Part shown: piece after piece, positions 1 through 11,300 of the stretch | Layout: each line of letters begins with the position of its first letter | Position numbering within the stretch: position 1 is the stretch's first letter | Origin: Epiperipatus broadwayi | Taxonomy: Eukaryota; Onychophora; Udeonychophora; Euonychophora; Peripatidae | Length of the DNA stretch: 64,000 nucleotides | NCBI GenBank assembly: GCA_028023455.1 | Contig: JAQFVV010000036.1 | Location: 6,693,576 to 6,757,575 of the forward strand | Direction of reading: 5' to 3' | Translations under genes and position numbers: made by a program | Notes under the pieces: model-generated | What the model was told of the DNA's origin: nothing | The model's database searches: none | Seen by the model: only the letters and a program-made list of their open reading frames with translations

Positions 1-837
1 TTTGATATTTTGGAAACTAGTAATATTATGAATTAATGCTGTCTAATGTACAACTCAGAAAAATATTATACCGCCAAATTTTATTTAAGTAAGAATTTGA
101 GAACATATTAAATTACTCTTATTTTTTTAAAGAACATATTTTTTGTATCACAAATGATAGAACACATGGTTCTAGGAATCAATTTTTAATACATGATTTT
201 TTTTCAAACATTACTCCTACTGCTTTTATTCTTTGGTTTGATTAGAATTGTAATGCTTGTGAAAAAGATCCAATGACTAAAAAGTTAAAATAAATATATA
301 GAAAAAATATTTTGGAATAATTACTTATTATTTACTGAATGAATTCTAAAAATGTTAGAAATAATACATTTTATCAGAATTACGACCACCGATGCTTTAT
401 GTGATGCCATATTGACTGTAAGGAATGTTATTTATCCACTCGATATTGAGAGTGACTATATATATATATATACACACACACAAGATAGGGTAACTATGAC
501 CTTAAAATTTAACATTATTCAATCATTGCCAGTGATTGTCAGACTGAAGCTTAAATCAAGCACTAGTCTCAAGGCAAACTCCAATCCTATTTGCTGATCA
601 TCATCCATCTCACCTATATGATAACCTAATAGAGATGTATTTTAATTAGACTTATCAGAGCAGCTATATCAAGGTATTATAGGAATAATTAATTTATTTA
701 ATAATAATAAAGAAAATTGAACAAAATTTGTACTTGTAAATGTATATAATCATAATAAAATCTATTTCAGAATGGATCAGCGAAATCATTCAAGCGTACA
801 ATGGCTTATGCATTTACTTAAATGGATTATAATTATT
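1..837. other. AT-rich non-coding DNA with a TA/CA microsatellite
   Basis: No gene or recognisable repeat family is visible apart from a short alternating TA run followed by CA dinucleotides at about 457-482. The one open frame here (352-597) runs through the microsatellite and shows no domain. Confidence 0.6.
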
Positions 838-1152
838 AAAAAAGCAAGTCATATATAACGTGACATTACTTTTAACAAGCTTGTAGTTACAAAAATGCAC
901 ACAGAGAGCTACCAATAGCTCAATCAAGCTCTTAATTTATAAGTGCGAAAATTTCAGAGTTTCTACTTAAATATACATATGAAATAAGTGCTGGTTTTTT
1001 GAGTTGCTATTTTAGGTCTAGTGTCCGAATACTCTAGCTCTTCACTGACGTGAGCCATAAGCTCGAAACCAAGTTGGTCTGGAGATAGGAGTGTTTTGGA
1101 TAGAGATTTTAAATATTTTCTCATACCGCACTTATTTGGTACGCTCTCTTGT
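838..1152 (+). mobile_element. Family B hammerhead-bearing fold-back element
   Basis: The outer parts are inverted: the segment near 898-915 (cacacagagagctaccaa) is mirrored near 1138-1158 (tttggtacgctctcttgtgtg). A hammerhead-like motif lies inside at 1029-1094. A second, inverted copy of the family is at 54345-54830; both share the lead-in near 845-885 (gcaagtcatatataacgtga). No protein is encoded. The element is assigned from the repeat comparison; its exact ends are uncertain. Confidence 0.65.
1029..1094 (+). ncRNA. Type I hammerhead-like motif, family B
   Basis: Core at 1045-1051 reads CUGACGU, so conserved A9 is replaced by U. Stem II is a perfect GAGC/GCUC with loop CAUAA (1052-1064). 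GAAA is at 1065-1068. Stem III is ACCA/UGGU, and the predicted cleavage site is after C1079. The inner stem I is UCUUCA with UGGAGA (one G-U pair). The outer stem I is ACUC (1031-1034) with GAGU (1089-1092). The A9 change makes activity doubtful. Confidence 0.55.
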
Positions 1153-1545
1153 GTGCATTTTTAAATGGATTATGTCCTGTATATGAGGGGCCAGATTGAC
1201 TTTAGGTCAATATGGGTGTGACAAGAATCTTGGCCTCAGGGTGGCCTTTGAGCATTCCATCATCAGATTTTTAATTGGATGGACGGTTGAAGAGTTGGAG
1301 TGTGGAGTAGATTGAAGCCTGTCCATTAAAGTATGAAGATTGGCTCTTTTAATATATATCTGAGCACTTATAGCATATATGTGTAGAGATGGTAATCTGG
1401 ACCAACTGATGATTGCTGGTTTAGCATGAAATACATATATTGGTGATTATTTATCTTTTCAACATATATGTGTTCAAGTGTATCAGTGTGGTGGGTCGTG
1501 TGAAAGTCTGTGCTCATATACCCTATATATTAAATCTTTTAATAT
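1153..1545 (+). mobile_element. Family C hammerhead-bearing repeat, plus copy
   Basis: This copy is closely related to the inverted copy at 5687-6072. Both share a subfamily-specific end (tatagggtatataagcaca in the other copy) and the same order of blocks: a GGTCAA palindrome, a block resembling gaagagttggagtgtggag, the hammerhead, then the outer arm. It is non-coding. The two copies form an inverted pair about 4 kb apart. Confidence 0.65.
1392..1450 (+). ncRNA. Type I hammerhead ribozyme motif, family C
   Basis: Core CUGAUGA at 1406-1412 is intact. Stem II pairs UGCU with AGCA; the closing 10.1/11.1 pair is U-U. GAAA starts at 1428. Stem III is AUA/UAU with loop CA, giving cleavage after A1439 (a UA site, allowed by the NUH rule). 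Stem I inner pairs ACCAA with UUGGU. Stem I outer pairs UAAUC with GAUUA, leaving a UGG internal loop. All conserved core bases are present. Confidence 0.72.
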
Positions 1546-1592
1546 ATCTCAACTTAATTGAATTCCTGGCTCGGGTTTAATAATATGACAAT

Positions 1593-2252
1593 ATAATTAT
1601 AGGGGATTGAAACAGACTTTCAAGCTTCCTTCAGCTATCCACTGTATCTCCTACAACCAATACACATGACTACACACGATAAAGATAAAGGTCAATATGC
1701 ATATTTCATGCTGAATCAGCACCCAGATGGTCAAAATCATTATCACCCCCACACATAATAATCAGTGCTCAATTTACATTAAGATAGCAAATCTTCAAAC
1801 TTTAATGGACAGGCTTCAATCTACTCCAGACTCCAACTCTTCAGCCATCCATATCATTGAAAATCTGATGATGGAATGCCCAAATCCCTTATTGATGCCA
1901 ATATTATTGGCATGCCTATTATTGTCATGGATGTGACAATAATATTAGCATCAACAAGGGACTTGGTTGTTCCATCTTCAGATTTTCAATGGTATGAATG
2001 GCTGAAGAGTTGGAGGGTGGAGTAGATTGAAGCTTGTCCATTAAAATTTGAAGATTTGCTATCAATATATACTGGGCAATGATTATATATATGGATGGGA
2101 GATGCTAATCTGGACCAACTGATGAGTGCGGCGTATATTGAAGATCATTATCTTTTTCACGTGTATGGTCATGTGTATCGGTTGTATTAGATAGAATGGA
2201 TAGCTGCTGAAGAGTGCTTGAAAGTCTATATTCAAATCTCCTATAATTACAT
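1593..2252. mobile_element. Family C palindromic element
   Basis: This is a long imperfect palindrome centred near 1925. The left arm starts at aggggattgaaacagactt and is mirrored on the right by aagtctatattcaaatctcc. Both arms carry family C blocks, including decayed hammerhead cores: the left arm has lost the CUGAUGA match, and the right arm keeps ctgatgagtgc near 2120 but loses stem II and GAAA. The open frame at 1727-1936 lies inside the left arm and is not a gene. Confidence 0.7.
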
Positions 2253-3002
2253 TTAAACTTCAAGTATATAAGTTATACTTATATTCAAATATTAATTTGA
2301 GAATAGTAAATATCATAATACATAAAATTGGCGTTTTTTTAATATATAAATCAATAGTTATATTAATATTACTAATACATTTTCGAAATGTTGGACTAAT
2401 AAAATTAAAAAAAAACATGTCTGGATAATTTTGTTCATTATTAGATGTTAGTAATGAGAAAAAAATGATCTTACTAAATTTTGGTGAGCTTAATATTTAT
2501 GCAGGCTTTTTCTTCCTGCATTTAGGATATTTGTGTCTAGTATTAAAAAGGTCTATATTGCTGGTGTAATTCTAGGTTGTTTTTTTCTGGTATAACTTTA
2601 TGTATTCACAGCTTATTTAATAATGCAGAGTATCAAGTAGATGGTTAATTTATGTGTTATTTCTCTTCATTAAGACTTTTTCAGTTCATGGATTATTTCT
2701 TCTCTGACTAATTTCTTCGGCAAGTATTATAGGCAGTTAATTATAGTGACAACAAAGGTAGGCATTTGTTTTAGATGCAATTCTCTTTACTACTTAGATT
2801 ACATCATGCAAATATGAGGCAAACACTTCAATGGGATCTACTCAACCATAGTAAATATACATGGTTACAGTTGATTGGAAATCATTCTTACAGCTTCTAA
2901 CTTGATGGACAATAGAATTGCCTTTCTTGTAGTTGCCCAGCAACATGCAAAATTTTAATAACAATAATTAAAACAATAAAAAAAAAACAATTTTTTTTAA
3001 AG
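2253..3002. other. AT-rich non-coding DNA
   Basis: I see no open frame of interest, no tRNA-like sequence and no inverted repeat. The right end is A- and T-rich next to the SINE that follows. Confidence 0.5.
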
Positions 3003-3095
3003 TGTCATAGCATCGGCCAGGACGCGAACCCGCAACCCGGGCAACTGCCTGCTAGTGCAAGGCAGTCGCGCTGACCTCTCGACCACCAATGCAAG
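3003..3095 (-). mobile_element. tRNA-derived SINE
   Basis: Read on the minus strand it begins GCATTGGTGGTCGAGAGGTC, with an A-box-like TGGTCGAGAGG, and contains GGGTTCGCGTCC, a B-box-like RNA polymerase III element, ending gatgctatgacac before an A-rich stretch. The same order occurs at 3349-3446, 20483-20586 and 21187-21289. The copy number, tail and lack of a clean cloverleaf point to a tRNA-derived SINE rather than a working tRNA gene. Confidence 0.75.
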
Positions 3096-3348
3096 ACTGT
3101 CAGATTATCTGTCTGCACTTTTGTATTATTCAATATTAAAATTTTTTGAAAATAATTATATTTTTGAATCCTAATAGGTTTACTCTAATCTCATACATCA
3201 ATATCATTTCTTATAAGAGAGCAAGGCAAAACATTTTTAAAAAGAATACTCGGGACTAGAGTTTTTAATCTACTTCAGTTTATTTTCCATTCTTAGTTTA
3301 TTTTTAATTAAATTTTTTTTTAGATATCTTTGTTTTTTTTTTTTCATT

Positions 3349-3446
3349 TGTCATAGCATCGGCCAGGACGCGAACCCACACCCGTCTGCAACCAACTACT
3401 TGCTTGCAAGGCAGATGCGATGACCTCGCGGCTAACAACGCTTGAC
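3349..3446 (-). mobile_element. tRNA-derived SINE
   Basis: Second minus-strand copy of the same family: AGCGTTGTTAGCCGCGAGGTC with an A-box-like block, then a B-box-like GGTTCGCGTCC, ending catagc-type 3' sequence next to an A-run (T-run on the plus strand, 3328-3344). The internal block differs from the first copy and resembles that at 21187-21289, suggesting two subfamilies. Confidence 0.72.
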
Positions 3447-3995
3447 TAGATATCTTTCTTTTTTAAGCAGGCCAAAAGAAATTTTTCCTTTTTTTTTTTA
3501 AATTTTATTTTTTTAATTAATTCTTTTCAGACAGGAAAAGAACAAAAGAAATGATATTTTTTCTCAAAAGTTAAATTTATTATTTCTTTATTTTTTTTTT
3601 ATTTTTAGCTTCACACAAAAACTTTTAACATATTTAAAATATACAGTATACTTTTTTTCTTTTTAGATTAAAACTAGCTAAGCTATTATTAAAACTTAAT
3701 TTTAACCTTATAAAAAATATTTTATAGTAATTACTTTTACTTAACTGTGCATGAAAAGGCAAAATTGTTTATATATATTTAACTTGAAATAAAAATATGG
3801 GATGTCCAAACATTAATTAATTAAATTAGTAATTGAATTAAATAATTTTTGGGCATTATATGCTTTTATTTCAAGTTACATATGAGAAGCTCAGTTGTGC
3901 TTGAAGATAAGAATTATTTTTGGTGTTTTAGTGTACAGTAAATAAAAGCAATCATTATAAAATATTTTATATACCTATTATTTAAACCGTATTAA
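3447..3995. other. AT-rich DNA with a small inverted repeat
   Basis: Homopolymer-rich non-coding DNA. An imperfect inverted repeat pairs about 3772-3815 (taacttgaaataaaa) with 3840-3882 (ttttatttcaagtta). No gene is visible. Confidence 0.5.
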
Positions 3996-4093
3996 TAATA
4001 TAATCAATGATGATTGCCAATTCTTCAACAAGCTTTGTGATAAATGCTTGACCAGAGCCAGCATTTAAAATATCTCTGTCAGGACCCCCCCCC

Positions 4094-4140
4094 GAACTTC
4101 TGACCATGGTTTCGTGCTTTGGCACTCCTCAGAGAGGGGC
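4094..4140 (-). ncRNA. Type I hammerhead ribozyme motif, family D, left arm
   Basis: On the minus strand the core CUGAGGA (plus 4126-4132) is followed by stem II GUGC-CAAA-GCAC with a Watson-Crick G-C closing pair, then GAAA. Stem III is the palindrome ACCAUGGU, and cleavage is predicted after C at 4102. Inner stem I pairs AGAAG with CCUCU with one mismatch. Every conserved catalytic base is present. Confidence 0.75.
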
Positions 4141-4435
4141 TAGGGTAGGTGCAGACACTAGATCTAAAAATACCAATCCAAAGCCAGCATTTATCTAGAA
4201 GTTATCTATTGAGAGGATAATCTGAAATTTTCAGACACCTAACCCAGCTATCCAACTCAAATAGCTAATATATGGTATGGCTGTAGATCTATCAGCCCCA
4301 TATAGCTATTTGAGTTGGATAACTGGGTTTGAAGACATGTAGGTATCTGAAAATTTCAGATTTTCCACTCAGTAGATAACTTTTAGTTAAATGTTAGCTT
4401 TGGGTTGGTGTTTTTAGATCTAGTGTCTGAATCTA

Positions 4436-4490
4436 TCCTAGCACCTCTCTGAGGAGTGCCGGAGCATGAAACCATGGTCAGAGGATTGGG
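4436..4490 (+). ncRNA. Type I hammerhead ribozyme motif, family D, right arm
   Basis: Core CUGAGGA at 4449-4455, stem II GUGC-CGGA-GCAU (G-U closing pair), GAAA at 4468-4471, stem III ACCA/UGGU, cleavage predicted after C4479. Inner stem I pairs CCUCU (4444-4448) with AGAGG (4480-4484), five Watson-Crick pairs. Compared with the left arm, loop II and the closing pair differ while the core is identical. Confidence 0.78.
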
Positions 4491-4844
4491 GGGGGTTTCT
4501 GACAGATATTTTAAATGCTGGCTCTGGCTAAGCATTTATCACAAAGCTTGTTGAGGAATTGGCAATCCTCATTGACTATATCTTACAAGCTTAAGAGAAT
4601 TGGGTCATGTGATCTATGACTCTTATTTTGAATGTTAATAATATATTTGTTTTTGGTTATCTGCTTTATTATTATCTAATACCTTTCTTTAAATATAAAG
4701 TCGACTGTGATAAATTTTTTAATTAGGCTGTATTTGACATTATTTTGTTACATGTTACACAATTCTTTTTTTTTTCTTTCAGATAATTAACTCATCTTGT
4801 TAATTAATATATGTATTTATAAATTTTAAACCATTATTAATATA

Positions 4845-4912
4845 ATATCTGATAAAATGAAAATACAGAATAGTTTTTTTTTTCCTGTGTGTATTTTCAT
4901 TTTACCAGATAT
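4845..4912. repeat. Short hairpin repeat
   Basis: Inverted arms atctgataaaatgaaaatac (from about 4848) and gtattttcattttaccagat (to about 4909) enclose a T-rich loop. It is a small fold-back of unknown family. Confidence 0.6.
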
Positions 4913-4953
4913 TACATTGGCTCAGAAAATAAGAAAATTAGTAACATTATTAA

Positions 4954-5142
4954 ACAAGGCAAAACTCCATACAGTAGCGCTACCCACTCATCCAATATCC
5001 CCAGACTAGTTTCTGGCTTGTGGCCTTCTGGCATCCATTGATTACTCTGATTGGCACAGGGTGGCACTACTGTATGGAGAGTTTTGCCTTGTTTATTAAC
5101 AATTATGTGCTAATATAAAAGATAGTGATCATGTGATGTTTA
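4954..5142 (-). mobile_element. Family A fold-back element, shortened
   Basis: It starts with the family A end aaacaaggcaaaactcc and finishes with gtgatcatgtgatgttta. The flanks gtaacattattaa (4941-4953) and ataacattattaa (5143-5155) match at 12 of 13 bases, a likely 13-bp target duplication. The hammerhead is cut: the block agactagtttctggcttgtgg is joined straight to the next arm, so the core half is missing. Confidence 0.75.
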
Positions 5143-5686
5143 ATAACATTATTAATATAGAAAATATATAATTCTTTGGAGTATTTTGACCAATGATAAC
5201 CCTAGATCACAATTGGTGTTTACCATTTCTTGTCAGTCTTTACAGCATAAATTTAGTGAGCTTTGTGTTTTGCATTATAAATATGAGAAGTTTACTCTTA
5301 ATGTTAACGATTTATAAATATATACATATTAGTCATAAAATGCTATTGAAACTAATTAAAATTACAAGCTTATGAGTGCTATGACCTATTTTAAACAATT
5401 AATTTATAAGAAATTCAACTTCTTTGTCTAATAAAAACATCACATTATATTTTTTATCTTTTTATGAGGGTATGATTTAAGAAAATCAAATCTAAAACTA
5501 TAACATTTTTATTACTTTCAAACAAAAGCCATAAAATAATTATTGTGCAGATAACTGATAGAAAATCATTATTACTTTAAAAATCACTAAGAATTATTAT
5601 TATTTTACAACTTTTAATAATTATTTGGAAGTAATTTTTTTTTCTTATAATTTTTGCATTGCTCCATGTTAATTCATATTTAATAT
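5143..5686. other. AT-rich non-coding DNA
   Basis: Nothing beyond low-complexity A/T sequence. The open frame at 5193-5375 has no recognisable domain and a composition like the surrounding DNA. Confidence 0.5.
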
Positions 5687-6072
5687 ATAGGGTATATAAG
5701 CACAGACTTTCACACAACACACCACTCTCCACACTATCTCATAATACTGATACACTTGAACACATATGTTGAAAAGATAAATAATCACCAATATACATAT
5801 TTCATGCTAAACCAGCAATTATCACTTGGTCCAGATTACCATCTCCACACATATATGCCATAAGGGCTCAGATATATATTAAGATAGCCAATCCTCATAC
5901 TTTAATGGACAGGCTTCAGTCTACTCCACGCTCCAACTCTTCAACTGTCCATCCAATTGAAAATCTGATGATGGAATGCTCAAAGGCCACCCTGAGGCCA
6001 AGATTCTTGCCACATCCATGTTGACCTAAGGTCAATCTGACCCCTTATGTACAGTACACAATCCATTGAATA
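5687..6072 (-). mobile_element. Family C hammerhead-derived repeat, minus copy
   Basis: Inverted relative to the copy at 1153-1545 and of the same subfamily. The hammerhead position (about 5785-5845, minus) has a broken core: GUGAUAA replaces CUGAUGA, while stem II (UUGCU/AGCAU) and GAAA remain. It is judged inactive. Confidence 0.65.
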
Positions 6073-6634
6073 TATATACAAGGGATGGGCAGACATCTCT
6101 ACGTGTAATAACTGAAACATACAGGCTTATTATATACCTGTGTCTATATATGTAATATATAGGGTATATATTTAACAAACATTCTGTATATATATATATA
6201 TAATTGTAAACAAGTAAAAATGGAGTCTAATAATATATGTAATTATATATTATCACAATATTTAAGCATTAAGTGATAGTTGAACATAACAATTCTATTC
6301 GGTTAATCACACTGATTTGAGGAGGTTGGGGTATCAATCCTAGAACCTTAGTTTCCAAATCTGTAGTTCTATTATAACATAAAAATGGCTTGATGATTTT
6401 AAGGGGGAATTAGATTTCCATGACAAATTAAAATGATTAATATAGATGATCCAATCAAACTAGCTTTGATACAGGATTAACTATTCCATTAAATTACTTA
6501 TATCACGAAATAGTAGAGGAAATATTGGTGTAAATGAGAAAGTAATAATGAGATTTAACATAACAGTCTAATATTATGATATTGGAATATCATCTACAGT
6601 TTTCTTTTCAAAAATAGTTCATAACTTTCAGTAT
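6073..6634. other. AT-rich non-coding DNA
   Basis: Contains a TA run near 6184-6202 and otherwise no recognisable gene or repeat. Confidence 0.5.
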
Positions 6635-7365
6635 ATATAAATGAATACACCAAATTTCTTTTTAAATCTTGTTTTTTATTACTATTATAAAAATATAATT
6701 ACACTTCAACGTTTCAACTATTTTATAATATAGTCTTCTTTTTCAAGGAAAAACTGAAAAATAAAAATACTAATATATAATAACAAATATAAATATCACA
6801 TATTCCAAACAAATCCAAAATTTAAAAATATTCTTTACCTCAACCCCTTTCTATTACAAACGATCTCAAAACTTTATCAAATTTTTTACACTTATATACC
6901 CATCCAAAAGTAATCATACGAATAAATTTAAACAAAGATTTTGAAATAAAATCTTTAGAATCTATAAAATCATGCCATGAAAGAATAATAAAGGAAGGAA
7001 TTTACATTAGTGAAATTAAGCCGGAATTGGATAGAATGTTAATAGAAAAGAAAATAATAGATTTGTTAATTAAATGTTTTTAAGGTATTGTTGGATAGTT
7101 ACATAAATGTAAAAAATTTGATAAAAGTTTTGAGATTGTTTATAATAGAAAGTATTTTAAGTAAAGAGTATTTTTTAGAATTTTTTAATTTTTGAATTCG
7201 TTTGGAATATGTGATAGTTATATTTATTATTATATATTTTTATTTTTCAAATATCCTTGGAAAAAACTATTATAAAATAGTTGAAACGTTGGTGTGTAGT
7301 TATACTTTTATAATAGTCATATAAAACAGATTTAAAAAGTTTGGTATATTCATTTATATATATTG
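6635..7365. mobile_element. Penelope-type palindrome
   Basis: Inverted arms of roughly 270 bp (about 6635-6905 and 7085-7365) share blocks such as gaacgtttcaact / agttgaaacgtt and tgataaaagttttgagatt. Each arm holds a GAAACGTTG box preceded by an A/U-rich stem II (ACUAUU/AAUAGU in the right arm), as in hammerhead motifs reported from Penelope-like retroelements, but the CUGANGA part is degraded. The centre (6905-7085) stays open on the plus strand and reads like a basic, hydrophilic peptide (IIKEGIYISEIKPELDRML); its origin is unknown. Confidence 0.55.
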
Positions 7366-8146
7366 AAATTGGAACACAAAGTTTAAGAAAGATAAAATGT
7401 ATCCTGAAGATTGAAAACTTTGTATTAGTATGCTGAATGCATAATTTTGCATATGAAATCTACAAATGAAAACCAATATTTGATAGATGAGCCTTATGAT
7501 GTAATGGTAGCACATCTGTCATATTGATGAATTAGACAAAACTTAATTTTTTTCCACGCTCCACTCTGGTTTAGCATTTTCCTCTTAAATAGCGTATTCA
7601 ATATTGGTTAGAAAATAAATATCTTAACTATTTCTAGGTCAGGAGTACATAATGATTGGAAAAAGATATTAAAACCAGATCAAATTTTATAAAAATTGCT
7701 TTAATCTCAATTAATCCTAATTTTATCTAAAGAAAAGGAAGGGGGGAGGACTTTAATTTTAGAAAATAAATAAATGGATAAAGAAAAATAGAGATGATCC
7801 AGATTATAGAATCAATATATATTAAAAAAAAATTAGTTTAATTACTTAATTTTTAAATTCTTTACCTTCATTATTTTAATATATAATTACCTTCTGCTTT
7901 TGGTTCATTGGGCTACTAGTATTTTCTTTTCTTTTAATGCTTCCATCAATAGAAAGCTTTTCTTATTTTGACTTTCTAGATTTGCATATATGAATCATTG
8001 AACATTGTTCTCGTAGTTCTTAATTTTCTCTATTGGTTTTTTCTATACAAACTTGGATTATTCTTATCATTTTTATTTTTGACCATTATTTTTTATGTAG
8101 ATTGCTTCCTCTAACATTAATAACTTTTTTAGAATAATGAATGGGA
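7366..8146. other. AT-rich non-coding DNA
   Basis: No supported feature. A stretch near 7490-7530 weakly resembles the 5' half of a tRNA but lacks a B box. Confidence 0.5.
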
Positions 8147-8345
8147 ACTAGGCAAAACTCACTATACGTATTGCCATACACAGCAAGCTAGAGTAAGCAG
8201 TGCTCTCAGATCCAAGACTCCTCACTGATGAAGGCCATAAGCCAGAAACTAGTCTGGCGATATTGGAAGAGTAGGCACTAGATGAGGATTTTATGCACAA
8301 GCCTTCTGGCATCCATTGATTATAAGAAATGGTGATCATGTGATG
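8147..8345 (+). mobile_element. Family A element, single hammerhead
   Basis: Begins ggcaaaactcactatacg and ends gtgatcatgtgatgttta, the two family A termini. The middle carries one hammerhead and the characteristic aagccttctggcatccattg block. The left arm is short, so only the outer ~50 bp fold back. No clear target duplication is visible. The minus open frame 8148-8339 is inside the element and not a gene. Confidence 0.75.
8210..8268 (+). ncRNA. Type I hammerhead ribozyme motif, family A
   Basis: Stem I outer AUCCAA pairs with UUGGAA (one mismatch), inner UCCUCA with UGGCGA (one mismatch). Core CUGAUGA at 8225-8231 is intact. Stem II is GGC-CAUAA-GCC preceded by an A-A 10.1/11.1 mismatch. 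GAAA begins at 8245. Stem III is the palindrome ACUAGU, with cleavage predicted after C8254. Confidence 0.7.
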
Positions 8346-11300
8346 TTTATTGGCTTAAAACTATTTTTGTTGTTTAAAGAACCAATAAAAAAAAAAATCA
8401 ATTCAGAGGAGTATGTAAATAAAGCTAATAACTGACCTAATTGGAATGAGGATTCACTTTCACACAGTTATTAATTAAGTCTTGTTTCCTATGTTAGTAC
8501 AATTAAATACTTATGTTCAGAGATAGTTCTGATTTTAACTTTGAATACTGTATGCATGTATTTTGACCACCAACAGATTTTTGATTGTGCCAATGAAAAA
8601 AAAATGCACACAACTGCTGACAAAAAAATTAAGAGGTTTTTTTCTTCAGTGTGTGTTCTGCTAAGTTCTGTCTTTTCCTTGAATTAGTCATGATACATTT
8701 AATACATTTTCTCAGGGATAAATTATGATGATTTAATCTGTATTGCTTTCACAGAACTTATTTGGATCACCTTATGTGATTCACTATTGACATAATCTTT
8801 CTTATATGAAAATACATAACAATGCATTCTTTCCATTAAAGTCCGTTAAAATTCCCTCAAAGTGCAATTGCAGTTTCAGCAAAGAGTAAAGCAGAACCCT
8901 ACATCCTCTTTATATAAATTTATTCAATGTATCCAAAGGACTTCATTCTAGCAGAATGAAAAATAGAAAACCCCATATGATTCAAGTTAGAAATGTATCA
9001 GTTTATATTAGATTCCCTAAGTAAATCATACTGAAGCACCGTGACTGTTAGAATTGCACAATCCACATGCCAATCACCCGAGGGCAATCCACAAATGATT
9101 TTTCCATTCTGATGTCGCATAATACCAACTTTTTCTTTTACAGCCTGCTAAGGTTTGGGAAAAAACAAGAGATTCTCAACTAATTACCTAAATTGTTGAT
9201 TGCAAATAAAGATTATAAAATGCCCAAAATAACAAGACAACACTATTTATTCGTGTATGTACAACACAAAACATACATTGACATGGCTTTCATCATTTGA
9301 TTTATAAATTAACTTCAAATAAATAAACCATTTCAAATTTTATTTTAATTATTATTTTCATTTAACTTATGCACAGATCTAGTATACAGTGATATAAAGA
9401 TTTGAAATACTTGATAGTATTTTAGAATACTATTATTATCATTAATTGTTAGAATGGATTCCAATGTACTTCATAGACACCTCACTGCTACAAGCTTATA
9501 AATTAAGGCTAATCTTACTACTTGACTATTGTGATCAATTACAGGTTATGTTATTGGTATCCAGTAGGTAATGAAATAATTGTAAAATATAGAAAATTGC
9601 ATCTGTACTACAGTAATTATATAAGAACGGATACATGAAGATATTATACGCCTACGGTAGAAATTAAACTTCTACAATGTAAATAGCATAGTGACCAGCA
9701 ATCACATAGTATCACTAGACAATTGGATGGCATGTGTTAGGAATTGATTATCTACCTCACATCACTGTTTAAATGTGATAATGATTGTAGGGATCAGCAG
9801 TCGCAAATGATGTTACAATCATCTAATATTAATGCATATCATAAGAATGAGAAACAGATGTAACTCATAATCCGAACTGATGGATACCAGATATACATTC
9901 TTATCAATTATAATAATTCAAATACAAGACTAGTTAGCTAAAACTTACATCCACTTAATTGAACTCCATTCTAGCTTGTCTATGCAGCATGATTGCCCTT
10001 CGCTAATAATTTATAGATTTACTGATTTAACATATTGAATAAAGTGGAAATGAGGATATAACTAATATAACCTTAGCATGGCAAGAGACTGTGATTATAA
10101 GCTAATCGTTTTATGTAGCATGATATTTAAATAAAACAAACTACAATCTCTTGCCATACCTGCTTGTAAACAAATTAATTACATAATTATTCATTAACAT
10201 ATTTCATTATATTGGAGATAATAATTAATTAGGTATTAATTTAAAGTTGTACTTATTCTTTCAGCTTAATTAATAGTTCATGTTCTGTCTTTAGGTATTT
10301 GTGGTATTGATTTTTTACCATAACTATGGTAGATGAAGGTTTAAATCACAATTTCACATTAGTTTTGAATGTGTAGATATTAATTAGATCTTGTTTTCAT
10401 GGCTGGTTTTTCGTGTAGCACTGGACATCAGACTTTTTCTTCTAAGGTAGACACATCTGGACATATGTTCAGATGGTTCTTCATATGCAGACGGCTTCTC
10501 TTTCCTTCAGTGATGAGTTTATCCGATAGCCCTCTGCCAGCTTAACAAAGCACGGCAAATAACGTCTCCTATACTTTTGCATGGTAGACTTGCTGAAATT
10601 AGCAGATATTATTACAAAATAATGACAGAAAGATAGAAGACTAAAGATAGAATAATCTTAATAATGAATGCAGAATAATGACCAATATAATTTTCAGCAC
10701 TGTTTACAGGATTTGGAGTTGTCTGCAAAATTTTGATCTATTTCTTGCAGTTTGGATCCTCCGGTCTATTGGATATAGATAATTCCATTACTTTCGCTAA
10801 GCTCCAAGTTTATTTGTCCAATCCTTATTTGCAAACTCCTATTTTTGAGCATGAATAACAACCTTTTGAATTGAATTATTTTAATTATTTATCTACCAAA
10901 ATTTTAATCTAGTAATCTCTTTACAAGTATTTTAATTACTTTTCTTAGAGTGTCTCTTCCACCTTTTTTTTTTTAATTGTTAAAAGAAAAACACCTTTCT
11001 CTTTTAAACTACTTCTAAGTTAAACTTAGAATTAATTATCTTTTTACATTTCGAAACCATATTTTGTATTAAACACAAAATAACTTTATAATTAATTATA
11101 TCATATGCATTATCTGTGCATTTATACTACATATATTTAATTTTTATTTATTAAACTTTTGAATTTAAACATTGTTTGTAAATTTTTTTATATACGAACA
11201 TAAAGTATATATATATGTGTGTGTATATATATATATATAACTTCAGCATGAATGTAACCAATCATTTTACAGCAGTTAAAACTGTTATCTTACTCTTAAA

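Larger units (their letters stand above)
3996..4582. mobile_element. Family D palindromic element with a hammerhead in each arm
   Basis: A near-perfect palindrome centred near 4285. Outer ends are caatgatgattgccaattc and gaattggcaatcctcattg; inner arms meet around agctatttgagttggat. Each arm carries a hammerhead motif (4094-4140 minus, 4436-4490 plus). The arms differ at scattered sites, so the palindrome is not brand new. G-runs (4086-4093, 4488-4495) flank the ribozymes. No protein is encoded. Confidence 0.82.

Noticed and set aside
352-597. 81-codon open frame
   Set aside because: Spans a TA/CA microsatellite, no domain, composition like the flanks.
3003-3095. Functional tRNA gene
   Set aside because: A and B boxes exist, but no clean cloverleaf can be folded and the sequence recurs as an interspersed repeat with A-rich tails.
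7490-7530. tRNA-like 5' half
   Set aside because: Only an A-box-like run; no B box or acceptor stem partner.
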